A stretch of 64,000 bases of DNA from positions 30,597,214 through 30,661,213 of the forward strand of contig NC_064433.1 in the NCBI RefSeq assembly GCF_023343835.1, written 5' to 3'. The position numbers were made by a program, and so were the translations under genes. Of the stretch, positions 61,201 through 64,000 are shown piece after piece; positions within the stretch are counted from its first letter, which is position 1; each line of letters opens with the position of its first letter. The stretch is from Lagopus muta. Lineage: Eukaryota; Chordata; Aves; Galliformes; Phasianidae. The notes under the pieces were generated by a model, which was not told where the DNA came from, searched no databases, and saw only the letters and a list, made by a program, of their open reading frames with translations.

Positions 61201-64000
61201 GTATCCTGTGCGTTATTACTGCTGTCATGCTGGCGCTGATGTGAAGTCACGAGACTGAAATTTCACACTGAATAATGGTAAATAGACTTTTTTTTAAAGG
61301 AAACGCAATGATTTCTTTATTTTTATTATTATTTTTTAAAGAATAAACTCTGACCACTTTATGAAAATGTAGTAATTCATAGAAAAACTGCTGTATAACG
61401 ATGCTGCTTGACTGGAGTAATTGATTTATAAGTGATGCTGAACTTGATGGGCAAGAGAGTTGTTTGATGTGCAGGCTTTAAAGAAAATTATATTTCTTCT
61501 GTTTTTTTTATTTTATTTTTTTATTTTTTTAGGGCAATTAACTCTGCGGTCTGTAACTGCTAAGCCTTTGCACATTATTCAAACATAAACATAATTATGC
61601 AGAAAGCTAAAAATGCAAAATGCTGCTTCTGACAGATAGAGGCTTTTGCAGTGCTCTCTGTTTTCCCATGAAGAATGCTGAGCTAGTTAAGAAAAATTCA
61701 AGCACTGAGTCATTGGTTAAAACATAACATTTAGGGCAGACCAACACAGTATTCTGAGCAGGATAAAGCCCTCAAAGTAATTGGTTCATCTCAGAACATA
61801 TTTTTTGGCAGGCAACCTTGAATGATGATCGCTGCTCTGAAGCATTTATCAGTGAGCCTGGAAACAATACCTACATAGAACTGGTATTTGCATCCAGGAC
61901 AATAGAAAAGCAAAACTCCAGGGCTGCTGCTCTTGCCAGACAGCGACAGCCACAATGCAGGCCAACGGGAGCCCACCTGCACAAGGTGCTGGACCTAGGC
62001 CTGCTCCACAGAACAGCACACGAGCCCCCCAGAACTTGCTGGCCACCAACGTTTTCTGCCTGGCTACATTGGAAAGGCACAAGGGACAGTCACGGTGTAA
62101 ACTGCATGCATTCTGTTGAGTTTGGATGCTGTAGTAGGTACGTATTAGGAAATCTTGTAGGCAGTTTGAGTATATCTCCAGTCTTCAGTGCTTGTGCTGT
62201 TAAATATAGCGCAGAAAGAGCCAGAGGGAGCCAGGGCAGTTGTTCCCGATTTATTTCTGGTTTATTTATAAGGACTGATTTATTTCAGTCTTTCAAAGTT
62301 TGCAACCCTAGCTGCCTAATGTGGTTGCTGTGGGCAAGCTGCATATGAAACAACTTGCTCCCCAAAACAAAACCCAGGCTTGCTTTTCTTACCATTGTGT
62401 TAAGGCCTGCTTCTGCTAAGCACATGAAATTAGTGTCTACAGGCCAGCCCAGATTTCATCTCCAGCAGCTCTTTTACTTACAGGGAAGAGGACAAGGGGC
62501 ACAGTCAGGGTGACAGCCACCAGCACTGCGAGGCGCACGGACAGAAGGAGGGCATCAAAAGTATACACCCTGGTGTATGTGTGAAGTAGCTCATCTTCAA
62601 CTTCCCCTGCAAAAAGGAAACAGAAGGGATCTAAGTCCCTTACATGGTACCTACGCACACGAAAGAGAGGTCTTTATTTTGCTGCCAGACAAGATTAGCT
62701 CTGGCCCAGCTGCTGCCATCAGATCCATTTTACGGGCTGGACACCAAAGAGGAATTTTCCCGGCATGACTGATACAAGTCCATCATTCAGAGATGACGAG
62801 TATAGCACATCTATGAGATAATGCTTTCTACTTCAGCTTCACAAATGACTTTCGCAAAGTCATTGCTTGGATGTGTAACCTAGGGCAAAAAAATTTCTCT
62901 GATACAAGACAAAAAACGAATGACTGAACTGGGAACATCTTTGAACCTCCATCCAAGCCTCTCAGTCCTTTTGCCAAAGCAGTACTGTGTTATTTACTTC
63001 TTTGCTGTAACAAAGGAACTAATGAGGTAAAAAGACGTGGCGTTTACATGAACCAGTGTGCTAATATAGGAGCTACTCTGTTTACCTACTGCTTAGTCCA
63101 GTTCATCTGTATTCTCTTTATGCTAGAATGGTTTGCTCCTGTTTTTCAGCACAGGTGAGGCTGAATTAACAGCATCAGAGCCACGGTGGGTAGCAGCTAA
63201 CATTGTCATGTAAAACTATTGAGCATCAGAGTATTTTTAATGTTTCACTCTTGGCTTTTTTTTTGTAAGAGCCAAGCTTACAGCAGTTTGCTGTCTGAGC
63301 TCACAAAGCCATGAAATGCACAACTAGACCAACTAAGGCCCTGACAGATGAGGACTGTGTGGCCAGAGAGCTGGATAAGTCTCACTGTTTATGCAGGAGG
63401 TTACATACAGTATATTACTTTTGAATAATACTAGTGCTTGAATTAAGGCCCATAGAAAACACATGAACACTTCTGTCTTTATATGATTGATCCATCTTGT
63501 CTGTTTTGAAACAAGAGAGAAAATTCTGTAAAGAACAGGCTTTTAACCTACCATAGAAGGTAAGATATCCAAAGAGACCAGCCAGAAGATACATGATGAG
63601 CATGCCAGTGATGGAGACGTTTGAGACATTCTGCATTCGCTTTTGGGAACGACTGGAGTAGGAGAGAAAAAGAGTAACAGTGCTATTCTTATAAAGCTTC
63701 TACTTGCACAAGAAGTACTCTGAGAAGCCTCTACTGACATTCCCTCGTGGCTAGAAAGTTCATAGCAGCTGTGCGCATTATGCAAAGCTCCTGAAGCTTT
63801 GTGACAATAGCTCTACACAGAACAGCACCAAAAGAATGAATTGACACTTCATTTCTACTGCTTACTGAGTGACAAACATGTAAATAAATATTTTTAAAAA
63901 ATATCATTATTTCTATACTATAAATTTCAAATAGTGCATTTTAAATAAAAAATGGAATAGCTAAAACCGTATGGCTGGTAACAATAATGAGATGAGTTTT
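55276..64000 (-). CDS. SLC38A4: SLC38A4 (SNAT4) amino-acid transporter, 3' part of gene
   Basis: Plasma-membrane transporter of the SLC38 family (system A, sodium-coupled uptake of neutral amino acids; in mammals SNAT4 is mainly hepatic and also carries cationic amino acids). Five coding exons are seen on the minus strand: 63552-63652, 62482-62606, 60053-60197, 59312-59409 and 57738-57839. All four complete introns are GT-AG, and the reading phases 1, 0, 1 and 0 at the successive junctions are compatible. The joined frame gives about 189 residues, roughly the last third of a protein that is about 547 aa in human. It contains five hydrophobic helices, consistent with TM7-TM11 of the 11-helix SNAT fold. 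SLC38A4 is preferred over SLC38A1 and SLC38A2 because of GEVEDELLH after helix 7 and the tail DWIYNPPSSRHH; the SNAT2 tail differs. The 5' exons lie outside the window. The outer bounds include an inferred 3' UTR and an intron running off the edge. Confidence 0.93.
57595..57629. repeat. 16-bp tandem duplication in SLC38A4 3' UTR
   Basis: The unit GTCCTACCCAGAAACT occurs twice back to back (57595-57610 and 57611-57626), followed by the first three bases of a third copy. The copies are identical, so the duplication is probably recent. Confidence 0.85.
57738..57839 (-). CDS. SLC38A4: SLC38A4 terminal coding exon, TM11 and C-terminus
   Basis: The acceptor is TTTTCAATTACAG. The exon enters in phase 0 and reads 33 codons plus TAA at 57738-57740. 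It encodes a long hydrophobic helix (ALIFLIVGIIFMIVSM, then TLIVMDWIY) followed by the short tail NPPSSRHH. DWIYxPP followed by a histidine-ending tail is characteristic of SNAT4. In the paralogue SNAT2, a histidine at the extreme C-terminus influences pH sensitivity; whether the two final histidines here do the same is inference. The exon continues into the 3' UTR. Confidence 0.95.
   Translation of the reverse strand, partial: ALIFLIVGIIFMIVSMTLIVMDWIYNPPSSRHH
57840..59311 (-). other. SLC38A4: SLC38A4 last intron
   Basis: A 1,472-bp GT-AG intron with donor GTAAGG and an acceptor preceded by a T-rich tract. It is AT-rich. I see no exon, recognisable repeat or RNA gene inside it. Confidence 0.85.
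59312..59409 (-). CDS. SLC38A4: SLC38A4 coding exon with helix TM10
   Basis: This 98-bp exon has acceptor TCTCTTCCAG and donor GTAAGG. It enters with GT, completing glycine, and leaves in phase 0. It encodes ASSATMLIFILPSAFYLRL and then VKKEPMRSPQKIG. The first part is TM10. The second is a basic intracellular loop (KKEPMRSPQK) shared across SNAT1, SNAT2 and SNAT4. An open frame continues past the donor into the intron, but the consensus donor and the perfect phase match to the next exon show that the true exon stops here. Confidence 0.95.
59410..60052 (-). other. SLC38A4: SLC38A4 intron carrying a CR1 fragment
   Basis: A 643-bp GT-AG intron with donor GTAGGT and acceptor CTTCCAG. It holds a short CR1 3' end at about 59801-59885; nothing else is recognisable. 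Confidence 0.85.
59801..59885 (-). mobile_element. CR1 LINE 3' fragment (intronic)
   Basis: The plus strand reads GAATCATAGAATGGCTTGGG and then GATCATCCAGTTCCAACTCC, the reverse complement of the CR1 3' terminus. CR1 is the dominant avian non-LTR retrotransposon and is usually 5'-truncated. The fragment lies in the same orientation as the host gene and has no coding capacity. Confidence 0.85.
60053..60197 (-). CDS. SLC38A4: SLC38A4 coding exon with helix TM9
   Basis: This 145-bp exon has acceptor TTGTCTTCCAG and donor GTAGGT. It enters in phase 0 and leaves one base of a glycine codon. It encodes 48 codons: a loop starting IRSSISALLFPKRPFSWIRH, then a helix rich in Leu, Ile, Ala and Val with NNMLVIFVPAI, and the start of the next segment, KDIFGFI. 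FPKRPFSWIRH is typical of SNAT4; SNAT1 and SNAT2 differ in this loop. DIFGFIG is a near-invariant family motif and is completed across the intron. Confidence 0.95.
60479..60516. repeat. A-rich and imperfect CAA tract
   Basis: A run of about 12 A is followed by degenerate CAA/ACAAC units in the SLC38A4 intron. Low-complexity sequence. Confidence 0.8.
61497..61533. repeat. T-rich low-complexity tract
   Basis: Alternating T runs and single A residues of the (T)nA type, in an SLC38A4 intron. Confidence 0.75.
62482..62606 (-). CDS. SLC38A4: SLC38A4 coding exon with helix TM8
   Basis: This 125-bp exon has acceptor TTTTTGCAG and donor GTAAGT. It enters with GG, completing the split glycine, and leaves in phase 0 after FP. 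It encodes EVEDELLHTYTRVYTFD, an extracellular loop in the family model, then a helix containing VRLAVLVAVTLTVPLVLFP. The VTLTVP motif is strongly conserved in SLC38 proteins; a threonine in this helix takes part in sodium binding in SNAT2, and the equivalent threonines are kept here. GEVEDELLH, read across the junction with the preceding exon, is the best single discriminator for SNAT4. Confidence 0.95.
62607..63551 (-). other. SLC38A4: SLC38A4 intron, 945 bp
   Basis: A GT-AG intron between the TM7 and TM8 exons, with donor GTAGGT and acceptor TTTTTGCAG. No repeat or RNA gene is recognised in it. Confidence 0.85.
63552..63652 (-). CDS. SLC38A4: SLC38A4 coding exon with helix TM7
   Basis: This 101-bp exon starts after a pyrimidine-rich acceptor ending CTCCAG and stops at donor GTAGGT. 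It enters with one base that completes a codon begun in the unseen upstream exon, and leaves one base (G) of a glycine codon. It encodes 33 full codons, beginning RSQKRMQNVSNVSITGM and followed by a hydrophobic run ending GLFGYLTFY. In the family this is the cytoplasmic loop with a basic RSxxRM-type motif followed by TM7. The NVS triplets resemble N-glycosylation sequons, but in the family topology this loop is cytoplasmic, so modification is unlikely. Confidence 0.93.
63653..64000 (-). other. SLC38A4: SLC38A4 intron, partial at window edge
   Basis: Sequence upstream of the acceptor at 63653-63654. The intron continues past the window end; no exon is seen here. Confidence 0.75.

Larger units (their letters stand above)
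60198..62481 (-). other. SLC38A4: SLC38A4 intron, 2.28 kb
   Basis: A GT-AG intron with donor GTAAGT and acceptor CTTCCAG. It contains an A/CAA-rich tract at 60479-60516, a T-rich tract at 61497-61533, and a locally GC-richer patch at about 61,910-62,100 where frames stay open on both strands. No exon of a known family is recognised inside it. Confidence 0.85.

Noticed and set aside
57738..63652. Assignment of the transporter to SLC38A2 or SLC38A1
   Set aside because: The loop GEVEDELLH, FPKRPFSWIRH and the tail ending RHH fit SLC38A4 better than my recollection of the SNAT1 and SNAT2 sequences.
1..64000. Prokaryotic-type systems, CRISPR arrays, tRNA or rRNA genes
   Set aside because: The window is vertebrate DNA; no direct-repeat/spacer array and no tRNA or rRNA signature was recognised by eye. 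A tRNAscan or Infernal run would be decisive.

Overview
The window is vertebrate nuclear DNA, almost certainly from a bird. The main evidence is repeated truncated 3' ends of the avian LINE family CR1, recognised by the terminal ATTCTRTG-type octamer and by CR1 tail phrases on either strand. The one gene recognised is a vertebrate amino-acid transporter with GT-AG introns. There are no prokaryotic signals such as operons or ribosome binding sites. I cannot fix the species; a galliform such as chicken or turkey would fit.

Right end (about 55.3-64 kb, minus strand): the 3' third of SLC38A4, the sodium-coupled neutral amino acid transporter SNAT4. Five coding exons are visible at 63552-63652, 62482-62606, 60053-60197, 59312-59409 and 57738-57839. 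All junctions are GT-AG and all phases agree. Together they encode about 189 C-terminal residues with five hydrophobic segments, ending in Arg-His-His and a TAA stop. A probable 3' UTR follows down to about 55.27 kb, with several candidate poly(A) signals. The 5' exons and promoter lie beyond base 64,000.

Left 55 kb: an intergenic region downstream of SLC38A4. In the human order this would be the SLC38A2-SLC38A4 interval; that is inferred from known mammalian synteny, not seen here. I find no supportable protein-coding gene in it. Open frames are short, overlap on both strands and carry no recognisable domain. What can be supported is repetitive: eight CR1 3' fragments in the whole window (seven intergenic, one intronic), a compound pentanucleotide pyrimidine array of about 370 bp at 6.2-6.57 kb, a G-rich purine tract at 22.0 kb, several homopolymer tracts, and a few perfect palindromes or hairpins (31.47, 40.77, 42.49 and 46.62 kb).

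I found no convincing undescribed system. The most checkable leads are the pentamer array, the G-quadruplex-capable tract, the palindromes, the long SLC38A4 3' UTR and the possible retrocopy tail next to the 29-nt T tract at 12.0 kb.
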